DNA of 64,000 nucleotides from JAVBKV01 sp031553885 (GCA_031553885.1 JAVBKV010000041.1:9930-73929); one strand, 5' to 3'. Counted from the stretch's first letter, positions 8,427-17,535 are shown. Program-made: numbers and translations. The notes: generated from the letters alone by a model not told the origin.

Positions 8427-9821
8427 ATGAAAAACGAAAACAAATTCAGTCGTAGAGGTTTCTTAAAAAGCACGGCCGTAGCCGGACTTTATGGAGCGGT
8501 AGGTACGTCCGGAGCTGTTGCTGCTGCTTCGGCTTTCACTTCTTGTAAAGGTGAAGACAAAAACAAATTGGTTCCCCTGAAGCAACCGGGAGAATATTAT
8601 GTGCCTGAACTGCCCGATATGGCAGCGGACGGAAAAGAATTGAGAGCCGGTGTTATCGGTTGTGGTGGCCGTGGTTCCGGGGCTGCTTTTAACTTTTTGG
8701 CTGCAGCCAATGGTCTGACGATTGTTGCGTTGGGTGATGTATTCCAGGAACGTGTCGATGGTTTGAGAAACAAATTGAAATCGGATAAAGGAATCGACAT
8801 TCCGGCTGAAAAATGTTTTGTTGGTCTGGATGCTTACAAACAAGTAATCGATTCGGATGTGGACGTGATTATTGATGCAACTCCTCCTTTCTTCCGCCCT
8901 GAACATTTCCGCTATGCTGTGGAAAAAGGAAAACATTGTTTCTTAGAAAAACCAGCATGTGTGGATCCAGCTGGATACCGGGTGCTTGTAGCTGCTTCCA
9001 AACAGGCTTCTGCCAAGAATTTGTGCGTAGTTACGGGTACACAACGTCATCACCAGCGTTCTTATGTGGAAGCTTATAAAAAGGTGATGGAAGGATACAT
9101 CGGTGAAATTACCGGAGGTGTTGTTTACTGGAATGGAGGTAAACTCTGGCACCGGAACCGCGAAGCCGGTTGGTCGGATGCAGACTGGATGATCAAAGAC
9201 TGGGTGAACTGGAAATGGCTTTCCGGTGATCATATTGTGGAACAACATGTACACAACATAGACGTATTTACCTGGTTTACCGGACTGAAACCGGTAAAAG
9301 CAGTAGGTTTCGGTTCTCGCCAACGCCGTATAACCGGTGACCAATACGATAACTTCAGTGTTGATTTCGTAATGGATAATGGCATTCATTTACACAGTAT
9401 GTGCCGCCAGATTCATGGTTGTGCAAACAATGTGAGTGAATTTTTCCAAGGTACCAAAGGATCTTTGTATACTGATGCCGGTAACCATGCCGTTATTAAA
9501 GATTTGGCCGGTAATGAAATCTGGAAATATGATTTCGATAAAGAAGAAAAAGAGAAATACAAACAAACAGACCCGTATACATTGGAACACGTGAACTGGA
9601 TCAACCATATCCGTGCTAAAAAACCGATCATGCAAACTGAAGAAATTGCTATATCCAATATGGCTGCTATCATGGGACGTGAGTCGGCTTATTCCGGAGG
9701 AGAAACCAACTGGGAATCAATGACTGCTTCTACGCTGGATGTTACTCCCAAGGATCTGAATATGGGAAAAATGGACATGAGCGGATTTGTAGTGCCCGTT
9801 CCCGGAAAACCGGTTGAATAA
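8427..9821 (+). CDS. Tat-exported Gfo/Idh/MocA family oxidoreductase
   Basis: Starting at the ATG at 8427, the 464-residue product opens with a twin-arginine signal (FSRRGFLK, Arg 9-10) and a hydrophobic stretch ending AFTSC, so it may also be lipidated. The Rossmann fold starts with RAGVIGCGGRGSG; LEKPACVD carries the family EKP motif and EQHVHNIDVF supplies the catalytic-region His. Gfo/Idh/MocA enzymes oxidise or reduce sugars or cyclitols with NAD(P); exported ones carry tightly bound cofactor loaded before Tat transport. It lies 78 bases after the cytochrome fusion and 56 before a second Tat protein, suggesting one periplasmic sugar-oxidation operon. The substrate is unknown. Confidence 0.88.
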   Translation: MKNENKFSRRGFLKSTAVAGLYGAVGTSGAVAAASAFTSCKGEDKNKLVPLKQPGEYYVPELPDMAADGKELRAGVIGCGGRGSGAAFNFLAAANGLTIVALGDVFQERVDGLRNKLKSDKGIDIPAEKCFVGLDAYKQVIDSDVDVIIDATPPFFRPEHFRYAVEKGKHCFLEKPACVDPAGYRVLVAASKQASAKNLCVVTGTQRHHQRSYVEAYKKVMEGYIGEITGGVVYWNGGKLWHRNREAGWSDADWMIKDWVNWKWLSGDHIVEQHVHNIDVFTWFTGLKPVKAVGFGSRQRRITGDQYDNFSVDFVMDNGIHLHSMCRQIHGCANNVSEFFQGTKGSLYTDAGNHAVIKDLAGNEIWKYDFDKEEKEKYKQTDPYTLEHVNWINHIRAKKPIMQTEEIAISNMAAIMGRESAYSGGETNWESMTASTLDVTPKDLNMGKMDMSGFVVPVPGKPVE

Positions 9822-9877
9822 AAAACAAGAAGGGATGATTGCATTCGCCCGGATGTAAATGACAAAAACAATTAAAA

Positions 9878-10807
9878 ATGGAAAATAACAGGAGAAACTT
9901 TTTGAAAGCCTCCCTTTCCGGAGTTGCTTTGACAGCTTTGGGAAGCCAAGCGGCAATGGGAGCCGGTTTTTCTTCTTCGGAAGAAACGGCTGCTGCTCCG
10001 GCTAAGAAAAACGTTCCGCTGAAGATATCGTTTCAGGAAGGGACGGCTCCGGGAAAGAGCCTGGCCGAGAAATTCGATTTCATGGAAAAACATGGAATTG
10101 TTGGCTTTGAACCTGGTGGAGGAAACCTGGCTGCGCGTGTCAATGAATTCCAACAGGCTTTGCGTGGAAGAAATATCAAAGTGAGCGCTATTTGCGCCGG
10201 ATTCAAGGGCTTTATCTTATCGACGGATGCAGCCATTCGCCAGCAATGTATCGATACGATGAAAGAGATACTTGCAGCTGCCGGTGAACTGGGATCTACC
10301 GGGGTAATTATCGTTCCGGCTTTCAATGGACAGGTTCCGGCAATGCCCCATACGATGGAAACCCGTAATTTTCTGTGCGAGCAATTCGGTATGTTGGGAG
10401 ATTATGCTGCTCAGCATAATACCACAATTATCATGGAACCGCTCAACCGGAAAGAAGCGTTCTACCTGCGTCAGGTTGCAGATGCTGCTTCGATTTGTCG
10501 TGATATTGACAATAAAGGAGTTACCTGTCTGGGCGACTTCTGGCACATGACTTTCGAAGAAACCAGTGATTTTGCAGCTTTCCATGCTGCCGGAAAATAC
10601 CTGCAACACGTGCATATCGCCAGCCGTAAACGCCGGAGCATGCCCGGGGAAGACGGTGATGCAGATAACTACGTGGACGGATTCAAAGCGCTTAAAGAAT
10701 TGAATTATTCGAAATATGTCAGTTTCGAATGTGGTTGTCAGGGCGATCGTGAAGTTATTGTTCCTGCAGCTGTAAAATTGTTACGCGATCAGTGGGCTAA
10801 GGCTTAG
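9878..10807 (+). CDS. Tat-exported TIM-barrel sugar isomerase/epimerase (AP_endonuc_2 family)
   Basis: A 309-residue protein with a twin-arginine signal (NNRRNFLKAS, Arg 5-6) followed by a hydrophobic segment to about residue 30. The mature part is a xylose-isomerase-like TIM barrel. Likely metal ligands are visible in IIMEPLNRKEAFY (Glu), CLGDFWHMTFEE (Asp/His), HVHIASRKRR (His) and VSFECGCQGDRE (Glu). Family members isomerise or epimerise sugars or keto-acids, for example hydroxypyruvate or 3-keto-sugars. Its place behind a Tat-exported Gfo/Idh enzyme suggests it processes the keto-sugar made by that enzyme, which is inference. A strong hairpin 36 bases downstream probably ends the operon. 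Confidence 0.85.
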   Translation: MENNRRNFLKASLSGVALTALGSQAAMGAGFSSSEETAAAPAKKNVPLKISFQEGTAPGKSLAEKFDFMEKHGIVGFEPGGGNLAARVNEFQQALRGRNIKVSAICAGFKGFILSTDAAIRQQCIDTMKEILAAAGELGSTGVIIVPAFNGQVPAMPHTMETRNFLCEQFGMLGDYAAQHNTTIIMEPLNRKEAFYLRQVADAASICRDIDNKGVTCLGDFWHMTFEETSDFAAFHAAGKYLQHVHIASRKRRSMPGEDGDADNYVDGFKALKELNYSKYVSFECGCQGDREVIVPAAVKLLRDQWAKA

Positions 10808-10833
10808 TTGATACAAACGCCCCGTTCGTAGAT

Positions 10834-10841
10834 TATTTTTG
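10834..10841 (+). promoter_or_regulatory. -7 box for the TonB-dependent receptor operon
   Basis: TATTTTTG matches TAnnTTTG. Predicted initiation near 10848 places the start within or just before the hairpin at 10844-10878. Confidence 0.5.
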
Positions 10842-10843
10842 TG

Positions 10844-10880
10844 AATACCCGGCAATAGAGCTACTATTGCCGGGTATTTA
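10844..10880 (+). terminator. strong hairpin terminator after the isomerase gene
   Basis: A perfect 15-base stem (10844-10858 with 10864-10878) with loop AGCTA is followed by TAATTTTG. It can end the upstream operon, yet lies only 14 bases before the next start codon. Confidence 0.75.
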
Positions 10881-10891
10881 ATTTTGTTTGG

Positions 10892-13588
10892 ATGAAAAGA
10901 ATATTAACCCTTTTGTTTTTATCCGGAATATTGTCCGGAGTCGGGCTGTATGCCCAGCAACAAGACACAATCCTTGTCAGAGAAAAATATTTCGGGACGC
11001 CTTTACTTAAAGTACTTGGGGATTTTGATCATAAGTACGGAATCTCGAACCTGAAATATGATACTACGCTCATCAGTAATTATCTGTTTGACTACCTGTA
11101 TACGGGAACTCCCCGTAAGCTGGCTTTTGAAGTGATCTTTTCACAGATCAAAGACCTGGCTTATTATGAAGATGAAGCGGGGAGCTATTGCATTGTTTTG
11201 AAAGAAAACCTGCCACGAAACCGTACCCGGATTGAGAATAAAACCTATACAGGTAAGGCGACCCGTCATAACCTGAGGGTGACCGGACGGATCAAAGACC
11301 AGTCCAATGGAGAGCCTTTGCCCTTTGCCACTGTTTATGTGGAAGGGTATAACGATATTGCGACTACAACCAATACGGACGGCTATTTTACCCTGTATAA
11401 TGTTCCTTCTGATAAAGAGACTCTGCTGTTCAGTTACTTAGGATACGAGACCCAGCATTTTTATCTTTCTCCGGAAATTCCGCTGGAAAATTTATTTGTG
11501 GAATTGACACCTGCAGTAAATATGTTGAACGAAGTCGTAGTTGTCAAGGAACGGGAAGATGTGTTGAAAATACCTAAGTTATCGATCGGAGTGATCCAGA
11601 CGACGGCAGCTAAAATTGCCGATCTTCCTGCATTGGGAGAAAAGGACCTTTTTCGGACGTTTCAGTTAATGCCGGGAATCGCCGGAAGCAACGAGTCGTC
11701 GGCAGGTATGTATGTCCGGGGAGGAACACCCGACCAGAATCTGGTACTGTACGACGGATTCAGCATTTATCACCAGGAACACCTCATGGGTGTATTCAGT
11801 GCGTTCAATACCAATGCAGTGAAGGACGTTCAATTGCACAAGGGCGGTTTTGACGCCAAATACGGAGGTCGTTTGTCGAGCGTTATGGAGATTGTGGGTA
11901 AAACCGGAAATGACAAGGAATTTAATATCGGAGGCGATGTCAGCTTCTTGGGAGTTAATGGCTTTATAGAGGTGCCGTTCCAGGAAAAAGGTTCCTTCTT
12001 TATTGCCGGAAGACGATCGTTCCAAAGTTTTATGTACGATAAATTCACAGATGTGTATTCGGAAAATCAGCAGATGATGTCCGGTGGACCAGGTGGAAAA
12101 TTTAATCAACGGAACCAGGAAAAACCGAAGTCGTATTTTTATGACCTCAATGCCAAGCTGACCTATAATCCGACTAAAAAAGATATTTTTTCCATCAGTT
12201 TCTTCAACGGGGAAGATGACCTGGATAATTCCCGGAGCGGATTCGGCAGTTCTTTTATGGGAGGGAGTATTACGGACCAGACCAACTGGGGAAATATCGG
12301 CAGCAGTATGAAATGGTCACGAAACTGGGACAATCGTCTTTATTCCAATCTGCTGGCTTCTTTTTCTAATTATTATAGCCTGAGGAATCGCCAGAATAAT
12401 TCGACAACTTCCAGCGTAGGCGGTAAAGTAGGGGTTATCTTTGACCAGAATACCAATGAGGATAATGATTTGTGGGACTATTCCCTTAAATTAGATAACG
12501 AATATAAAATCAACGGAAAAAATAAATTGGAATTCGGTTTGAATTATTCGAATTACAGAATTGATTACCGGTATTCCAAAAGCGATTCGGTCAATGTGCT
12601 GGATATGCAGAACAAGGGAAACCTGGCTTCTGCTTATGTGCAGGACCGGGTGACTCTGGGAGAAAAGTTTACGGTTTTGCCGGGTATTCGTTTTTCTTAT
12701 TATGATGTGACTTCAAAGATGTATTGGGAACCTCGCTTCCAGACTTTCTACAAGTTTAACGACCAATTCAACCTCAAAGCTTCTGCCGGATATTATTATC
12801 AGTTTGTCAACCGGATTGTGAGGGAAGATATATCCGCCGGAAGCCGTGATATCTGGTTACTGTCGAATGATGAGGGGATTCCGGTGAGCAGTTCCATCCA
12901 TTGGATTTTCGGAGGTAGTTATGAAACCAAAGATTTTCTGTTCGATGTCGAAGCTTATTATAAGAAGTTGAACGATCTGAGCGAGTATACCCTGAGGTTT
13001 GCCCCTTCTTTTATCGATAATACGGAATTTCAACAGTTTTTTTACAACGGTAAAGGTTATTCCCGGGGAATTGATTTTCTGGTACAGAAAAAATACGGAA
13101 AGTTAACCGGTTGGGTAGGGTACACCCTGAGCGAAACCCGGTATCATTTTCCGGTGTATGGAGACGGTTATTTTCCCGCCAATCAGGATGTAACGAATGA
13201 ATTTAAAATTGTGGCGACCTATAAGCCGGTCAAAGACCTGACCTTGTCGGGAACCTGGATCTTCGCTACCGGGAAGCCCTATACGGAACCAATGGGTGCC
13301 TATACCCTGGATACACCCAATGGGGGAAACCTGAATTTCATTGTCGTCAATGGGAAAAACAATGCCCGTTATCCGAATTATCATCGCTTAGATTTATTGG
13401 CCAAGTATGATTTGTCGTTCATCAAATCGATCAAATCCAGTCTGAGCCTTTCTCTGTTCAATGTTTACGACCGGGCCAATGTCTGGTATAAGGAATACAA
13501 TTACGATACCACCGACGGAGTAACTGCCACGAACGTAAATTTATTGGGTTTCACCCCCAACCTTACATTCAGCATCCAATTAAAATAA
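10892..13588 (+). CDS. TonB-dependent outer-membrane receptor
   Basis: An 898-residue protein with a signal peptide (about 1-21, ending LYAQQQ). Residues 25-110 resemble an STN-type secretin/TonB N-terminal domain, 125-215 a carboxypeptidase-regulatory-like beta-sandwich (VTGRIKDQSNGEPLPFATVYV), then a plug domain (LPALGEKDLFRTFQLMPGI, AGMYVRGGTPDQNLVLYDG) and a C-terminal beta-barrel rich in alternating aromatic residues. The STN-like domain is typical of receptors that signal to anti-sigma factors, but no sigma/anti-sigma pair is adjacent. A lipoprotein gene follows after 4 bases and probably encodes its surface or periplasmic partner. The ligand is unknown. Confidence 0.88.
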   Translation: MKRILTLLFLSGILSGVGLYAQQQDTILVREKYFGTPLLKVLGDFDHKYGISNLKYDTTLISNYLFDYLYTGTPRKLAFEVIFSQIKDLAYYEDEAGSYCIVLKENLPRNRTRIENKTYTGKATRHNLRVTGRIKDQSNGEPLPFATVYVEGYNDIATTTNTDGYFTLYNVPSDKETLLFSYLGYETQHFYLSPEIPLENLFVELTPAVNMLNEVVVVKEREDVLKIPKLSIGVIQTTAAKIADLPALGEKDLFRTFQLMPGIAGSNESSAGMYVRGGTPDQNLVLYDGFSIYHQEHLMGVFSAFNTNAVKDVQLHKGGFDAKYGGRLSSVMEIVGKTGNDKEFNIGGDVSFLGVNGFIEVPFQEKGSFFIAGRRSFQSFMYDKFTDVYSENQQMMSGGPGGKFNQRNQEKPKSYFYDLNAKLTYNPTKKDIFSISFFNGEDDLDNSRSGFGSSFMGGSITDQTNWGNIGSSMKWSRNWDNRLYSNLLASFSNYYSLRNRQNNSTTSSVGGKVGVIFDQNTNEDNDLWDYSLKLDNEYKINGKNKLEFGLNYSNYRIDYRYSKSDSVNVLDMQNKGNLASAYVQDRVTLGEKFTVLPGIRFSYYDVTSKMYWEPRFQTFYKFNDQFNLKASAGYYYQFVNRIVREDISAGSRDIWLLSNDEGIPVSSSIHWIFGGSYETKDFLFDVEAYYKKLNDLSEYTLRFAPSFIDNTEFQQFFYNGKGYSRGIDFLVQKKYGKLTGWVGYTLSETRYHFPVYGDGYFPANQDVTNEFKIVATYKPVKDLTLSGTWIFATGKPYTEPMGAYTLDTPNGGNLNFIVVNGKNNARYPNYHRLDLLAKYDLSFIKSIKSSLSLSLFNVYDRANVWYKEYNYDTTDGVTATNVNLLGFTPNLTFSIQLK

Positions 13589-13592
13589 AAAA

Positions 13593-14519
13593 ATGAAGAT
13601 AATGAAACCAGCGAAAAAAACAAATAACCACTTCCCCAAATGGCCGCGTAGCGGTCAAATCTCTGTAGCCCCGGGTGAGCGCAGCGTAACCCGGGGACAA
13701 AATGGACGATATGGACAAAATGGACAACGTAGACGATTGACAATAACAACAATAATAGCATCAATCGCATTATTAATATCCGGTTGCGGAGAAGACATGA
13801 TGAAATACGATGTCACATTGGATACACCGATCGTGGAAAGTTACCTGGAAGAAGGTAAAAACAGCATAACCGTGAAGGTATACAGCATGGAATATTATTC
13901 GGACGACGAATACATCCTCTCCAAGCCGGTTACAGGACTGAGTCTTCAAGTGAATGAGTCTAATTTGTCGGAAACAACTTCCGGTACTTATTCCCTGGAA
14001 CTGGGAGAAACGATTTCCGGACTTCAGGATTTTGATCTGAAATTCGATTATAAAGGAAAAGCAGTGAAGGGCTCAACAACAGTCCCTCTTCCGGTGACCG
14101 GCCTGAAAGTGGAACCTGCATTCATGGAAAGAACTACTTACTATTATCCGGGTTCAGGGTCCGATACCATCGATATCACGCTTTCTTGGAATGATCCTGA
14201 TCATAGTTATTATCAGGTATACATCGAGAGTCCGTCTTCTTCATCAACGATTGGCGGTGGGTTTCCCGGTGGTCAGTTCGGAAAGCGGATGATGCAGCCT
14301 TTTCAGGGAAATTCATATCAGTTGAATGCCATGGAATTCTCTTCAGTGGGAAATTATATCATTTATGTTTACCGGGTCAACAAGGATTATGTGGAGTTAT
14401 ACGAACGGATCAGTTCCACGGATCTGGCCAATCCGGTCAGTTTTATAGATAATGCTTTTGGGGTTTTTACATCGATGAGTGCTGCAAAAGTAGCTTTCAG
14501 GGTAACGCAGAGTGAATAA
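13593..14519 (+). CDS. DUF4249-like partner lipoprotein with repeat-derived N-terminal extension
   Basis: From the ATG at 13593 the product is 308 residues, but the first 48 codons include a translated palindromic repeat (13641-13696) rich in Arg, Gly and Ser. A lipoprotein signal then follows (LTITTIIASIALLISGC, lipobox ISGC), so an in-frame TTG at 13737 is an alternative start giving a normal n-region. The mature part is beta-rich (DTPIVESYLEEGKNSITVKV), as in DUF4249 proteins paired with TonB receptors in Bacteroidetes; the DUF assignment is tentative. It starts 4 bases after the receptor and is probably cotranscribed. Likely role: ligand capture or receptor accessory at the outer membrane. 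Confidence 0.68.
   Translation: MKIMKPAKKTNNHFPKWPRSGQISVAPGERSVTRGQNGRYGQNGQRRRLTITTIIASIALLISGCGEDMMKYDVTLDTPIVESYLEEGKNSITVKVYSMEYYSDDEYILSKPVTGLSLQVNESNLSETTSGTYSLELGETISGLQDFDLKFDYKGKAVKGSTTVPLPVTGLKVEPAFMERTTYYYPGSGSDTIDITLSWNDPDHSYYQVYIESPSSSSTIGGGFPGGQFGKRMMQPFQGNSYQLNAMEFSSVGNYIIYVYRVNKDYVELYERISSTDLANPVSFIDNAFGVFTSMSAAKVAFRVTQSE
13641..13696 (+). repeat. family A double-hairpin repeat, copy 1
   Basis: A short palindrome (CCGC..AGCGG), spacer CAAATCTCTGTAGCC, then a second palindrome (CCCCGGGT ... AACCCGGGG). It aligns with copies at 56820, 60644 and 60724 and is translated in the N-terminal extension of the lipoprotein. Confidence 0.8.
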
Positions 14520-14544
14520 TCCAGGGGATTGTTATCCATTCACA

Positions 14545-14563
14545 TATTTTTGTTTTATTTTTG
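14545..14563 (+). promoter_or_regulatory. tandem -7 boxes before the LytS-type kinase
   Basis: Two overlapping-range TATTTTTG boxes lie at 14545-14552 and 14556-14563, 7-18 bases before the ATG at 14570, implying a very short or absent leader. Confidence 0.45.
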
Positions 14564-14569
14564 TCGACC

Positions 14570-15682
14570 ATGGAGAAAATCAGACGAATACAGCTTTTTG
14601 AAATTTTACTTTATGCCCTGATTTTGGTGACGGTATTGAGTATTCCTTTCTTTGCAGGATCCTTCCAGCGCAGAGGGATGGAGGGCGTATTTTTTGAGTG
14701 GTCACGGGTAATCCCTTTTTTATTGGTTTTTTTAGTCAATAATTATTGGCTGGCACCCCGTTTCCTGTTCAGAGAGAAATACATGCATTACATGCTTTAT
14801 TGTATCGTACTGGTTACCGTGATGGTCATTCTTTCCGATTATCTGTTTGATCTGTTCCGGATGGCGCCTCCTTTTGAAAATCTGCCGGGGGAAGAATCTT
14901 TCATTCCCGGAAAAGGAGAAATCGGTCCGGGGAATCCTCCCGATTTTCGGTCTCACGGTCCGCCGGATCATTTCCGGTTCCGGTTCAACTTCGGTCATGC
15001 CATTGTCTCTTTTTTGCTGATAGGATTCAACACCGGTATGAAAATTTTCGTGAAGTATACGGAGGATCAGATCCGTCAGTCGGAAAAGGAACGCCAGCAT
15101 TTGTTTACCGAACTGGCTTTTCTGAGGTATCAGATCAGTCCTCACTTTTTCATGAATACCTTGAATAACATTCATGCCCTGGTCGATATCGATAGAGAAA
15201 GGGCTAAGGATGCCATTGTCAGGCTCTCCAAGATGATGAGGTATCTGTTGTACGAGTCGGAGCCCGAAAAAGTCTCGTTGAAAAAGGAAATTGAATTTAT
15301 AGGAAGTTATATTGAACTGATGCGTCTGAGGTATGATGAAACCAATCTGGAGATTGTTTTTGAATATCCCCGGCAAACAGATGAAGTATTTGTTCCGGCA
15401 TTTTTGTTCTTATCTTTCATCGAAAATGCCTTCAAGCATGGCATTCATCCGACTGACAGGTCTTTCATCCGGCTGGCTTTTGTCGTTAACGAAAAAGGAC
15501 ATTTACAGTTTTCAATGAAAAACAGCATTGGAAATCGCCAGGAGTCGGTAAGGGAAGCTTCCGGAATCGGTATTGAAAATATTAAAAAACGACTGGATAT
15601 TTTATATAAAGATAACTACGAATTGAAAATTCAGGAAAATCCGGACGAATTTGAGGTTTTACTCCTAATTCCACAAGCATGA
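14570..15682 (+). CDS. LytS/YehU-type sensor histidine kinase
   Basis: A 370-residue membrane kinase. Four hydrophobic segments (about 8-28, 48-65, 78-98 and 140-160) are followed by a His_kinase (PF06580) domain with FLRYQISPHFFMNTLNNIH, phospho-acceptor His about 192, and a GHKL ATPase with FIENAFKHG and GIGIENIKKRL. No extracellular sensor domain is visible, but a Pro/Gly-rich periplasmic or cytoplasmic loop (about 105-138) separates helices 3 and 4. I chose the ATG at 14570 over a TTG nine bases upstream. Its last codon overlaps the LytTR regulator by 4 bases (ATGA), so the pair is translationally coupled. Confidence 0.92.
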   Translation: MEKIRRIQLFEILLYALILVTVLSIPFFAGSFQRRGMEGVFFEWSRVIPFLLVFLVNNYWLAPRFLFREKYMHYMLYCIVLVTVMVILSDYLFDLFRMAPPFENLPGEESFIPGKGEIGPGNPPDFRSHGPPDHFRFRFNFGHAIVSFLLIGFNTGMKIFVKYTEDQIRQSEKERQHLFTELAFLRYQISPHFFMNTLNNIHALVDIDRERAKDAIVRLSKMMRYLLYESEPEKVSLKKEIEFIGSYIELMRLRYDETNLEIVFEYPRQTDEVFVPAFLFLSFIENAFKHGIHPTDRSFIRLAFVVNEKGHLQFSMKNSIGNRQESVREASGIGIENIKKRLDILYKDNYELKIQENPDEFEVLLLIPQA

Positions 15683-16422
15683 ACACAGAAAACTCCAACC
15701 GGGAAGCAATCGTCCGGTGTTTCGCCATTGATGACGAACCCCTGGCTTTGCAGCAAATCTGCCACTATATTGAAAAAACGCCTTTTCTTCAGTTGTCGGG
15801 AAGTGCAAAGAATGCTTTTCAGGCAATGGAACAATTGGCTGATCTGGAAGTCGATTTGTTGTTTGTAGATATCAATATGCCTGGGCTGAGCGGAGTCGAT
15901 TTTGTTAAAACCTTAGACAAGAGCCGTATGGTGATTTTTACTACGGCCTACAGTGAGTATGCCATCGAGGGTTTTAAAGTAGATGCTGTTGATTACCTGT
16001 TAAAACCGATCGGTTATTCTGATTTTTTGAAAGGAGTAAATAAGGCCTTGTCTGTTTTTCGTATGAAAAATCTTGTTCCGGAGACTGTTTCAGGAAATGA
16101 AGACTACCTCTTTGTAAAATCCGAGTATCGTACCATCCGTATTCCTTTTAGTGAAATCAAATACATCGAAAGCATGCGTGAATACGTTCGTATTTACCTG
16201 ACGGAAGGAAAGCCCGTCATGTCTCTGTTGAGTATGAAGAGCTTAGAGGAACGGCTTCCCGAACGTCAATTCATGCGGGTGCACCGTTCGTTTATCGTTA
16301 ATCTGGAGGCAGTCCGGATTGTGGAACGCAACCGCATTGTTTTTGACAAAGATGTCTTTATCCCGGTAGGAGAACAATACCGGGAGGTATTTCAGCGGTT
16401 TCTGGATAAAAATTTCCTGTAA
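15679..16422 (+). CDS. LytTR-family response regulator
   Basis: A 247-residue two-domain regulator. The receiver domain (about 10-125) carries the acidic pocket IDDEPLAL, the phosphorylation Asp at 64 (LLFVDINMPG) and the switch Lys in VDYLLKPIG. A LytTR DNA-binding domain occupies about 145-245 (YLFVKSEYRTIRIPFSEIKYIES, FMRVHRSFIVNLEAV). It is the partner of the overlapping LytS-type kinase and its target genes may include the adjacent receptor operon, which is inference. The stop codon abuts the stop of the convergent GH5 gene with no base between them. Confidence 0.93.
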   Translation: MNTENSNREAIVRCFAIDDEPLALQQICHYIEKTPFLQLSGSAKNAFQAMEQLADLEVDLLFVDINMPGLSGVDFVKTLDKSRMVIFTTAYSEYAIEGFKVDAVDYLLKPIGYSDFLKGVNKALSVFRMKNLVPETVSGNEDYLFVKSEYRTIRIPFSEIKYIESMREYVRIYLTEGKPVMSLLSMKSLEERLPERQFMRVHRSFIVNLEAVRIVERNRIVFDKDVFIPVGEQYREVFQRFLDKNFL

Positions 16423-17535
16423 TTACTTCTGCTTTTTTCCGGACAAAACATTAAGTATAGCCTTATTTGCCGGCGTATAATCAGGGTTAAACACCCTGAA
16501 CGTTCCCTTATAATCCCACGCGGTATAAGGAATGTCATATTTCTCGAAAATATGGACCATGTCCTTGTACCAGTTTTCCCTGGATCCGACCGGAGTGTTC
16601 GGATAAATGCACCCGAATTCACCACAATACAAAGGCAACCCTAATTCTTTCGCCCGGTTAACGGCAACCGCGATTTTTTGATCCAACGTGTTGATATCAA
16701 AAGTGCCAAGGGTCCAGGAAAGTCCTTTTTTCTGAGTCTCGGAAAGCTGCTTTTCATCTTCTTCCGAAATGATTCTTCCCGGGTAGTATACGGTACAGGG
16801 AATTTGTAGGTTGGGTATCCAGGAAGCTTTGTAATGGGTCAGTAGGAAAGGTTCGTAAAAGTGAAAACTGACTACCATGTTTTTATCGTTGGGCGGGAGT
16901 TTCAGGTACTTTAGAAAATCGATTCCCTGCCAGCGGTTACTTCCGATAAAAATCTTTCGTTCCGGTTCCTGTTTCCGGATCTGTGAAACCATGCGTTGAA
17001 TCAGTTGGTTCCACATCTCGTGTTCAGGAGCTACCGGTTCGTTCATCAGCTCGTAAGCCAGGAATCCGTTGGGATATGGTTTTAACTCGTCGGAAAGGTC
17101 CTTCCACAGTTTCAGTAACCGTTGCTGGGAAGCTTCACTGGTAAACAGCGTATTTTCTTTTTCCGAATTGAAATGATGAGAACGGATGATATGGAGGTCG
17201 ATCAATATACGCATGTTGTATTTTTTACACCAACCGATAGCTTGGTGTAATAATCCGAACGTATAAGGAATTTTTTCTCCTGCTTCCGTCCAGAGTTCCA
17301 CTTCATCGATAGGCAATCGTATGTGATCAAATCCGCTTGCAGCAATTGTTTCAAAATCTTTCTCCTCTATACCCGAATAACGTTCCGGACTGCTTTCCTT
17401 CCTTCCGTTCTGAGAAAGCCAATGGCTAATATTAATTCCTCTCTTGATTTCCCAACGTGCAAAATCCCCTGATTGTCCATAAGAAAAGGAAAAAAAGCAG
17501 CAGGCCAACAAGATCCCTATTCCCCATCCCTTCAT
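16423..17535 (-). CDS. secreted GH5-family glycoside hydrolase
   Basis: A 370-residue protein with a signal peptide (about 1-20, ending SYGQS). The TIM barrel shows GH5 hallmarks: FDHIRLPID (about 69-77), ILIDLH (120-125), YELMNEPVAPE with acid/base Glu 166, and PLYCGEFGC with nucleophile Glu 306. GH5 enzymes hydrolyse beta-glucans or beta-mannans; the short single-domain form without a CBM fits a periplasmic enzyme acting on oligosaccharides. It lies 32 bases after holA on the same strand, but that spacer is a TTAATT-type low-complexity repeat, so cotranscription is uncertain. Subfamily and substrate are not determined. Confidence 0.87.
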   Translation of the reverse strand: MKGWGIGILLACCFFSFSYGQSGDFARWEIKRGINISHWLSQNGRKESSPERYSGIEEKDFETIAASGFDHIRLPIDEVELWTEAGEKIPYTFGLLHQAIGWCKKYNMRILIDLHIIRSHHFNSEKENTLFTSEASQQRLLKLWKDLSDELKPYPNGFLAYELMNEPVAPEHEMWNQLIQRMVSQIRKQEPERKIFIGSNRWQGIDFLKYLKLPPNDKNMVVSFHFYEPFLLTHYKASWIPNLQIPCTVYYPGRIISEEDEKQLSETQKKGLSWTLGTFDINTLDQKIAVAVNRAKELGLPLYCGEFGCIYPNTPVGSRENWYKDMVHIFEKYDIPYTAWDYKGTFRVFNPDYTPANKAILNVLSGKKQK

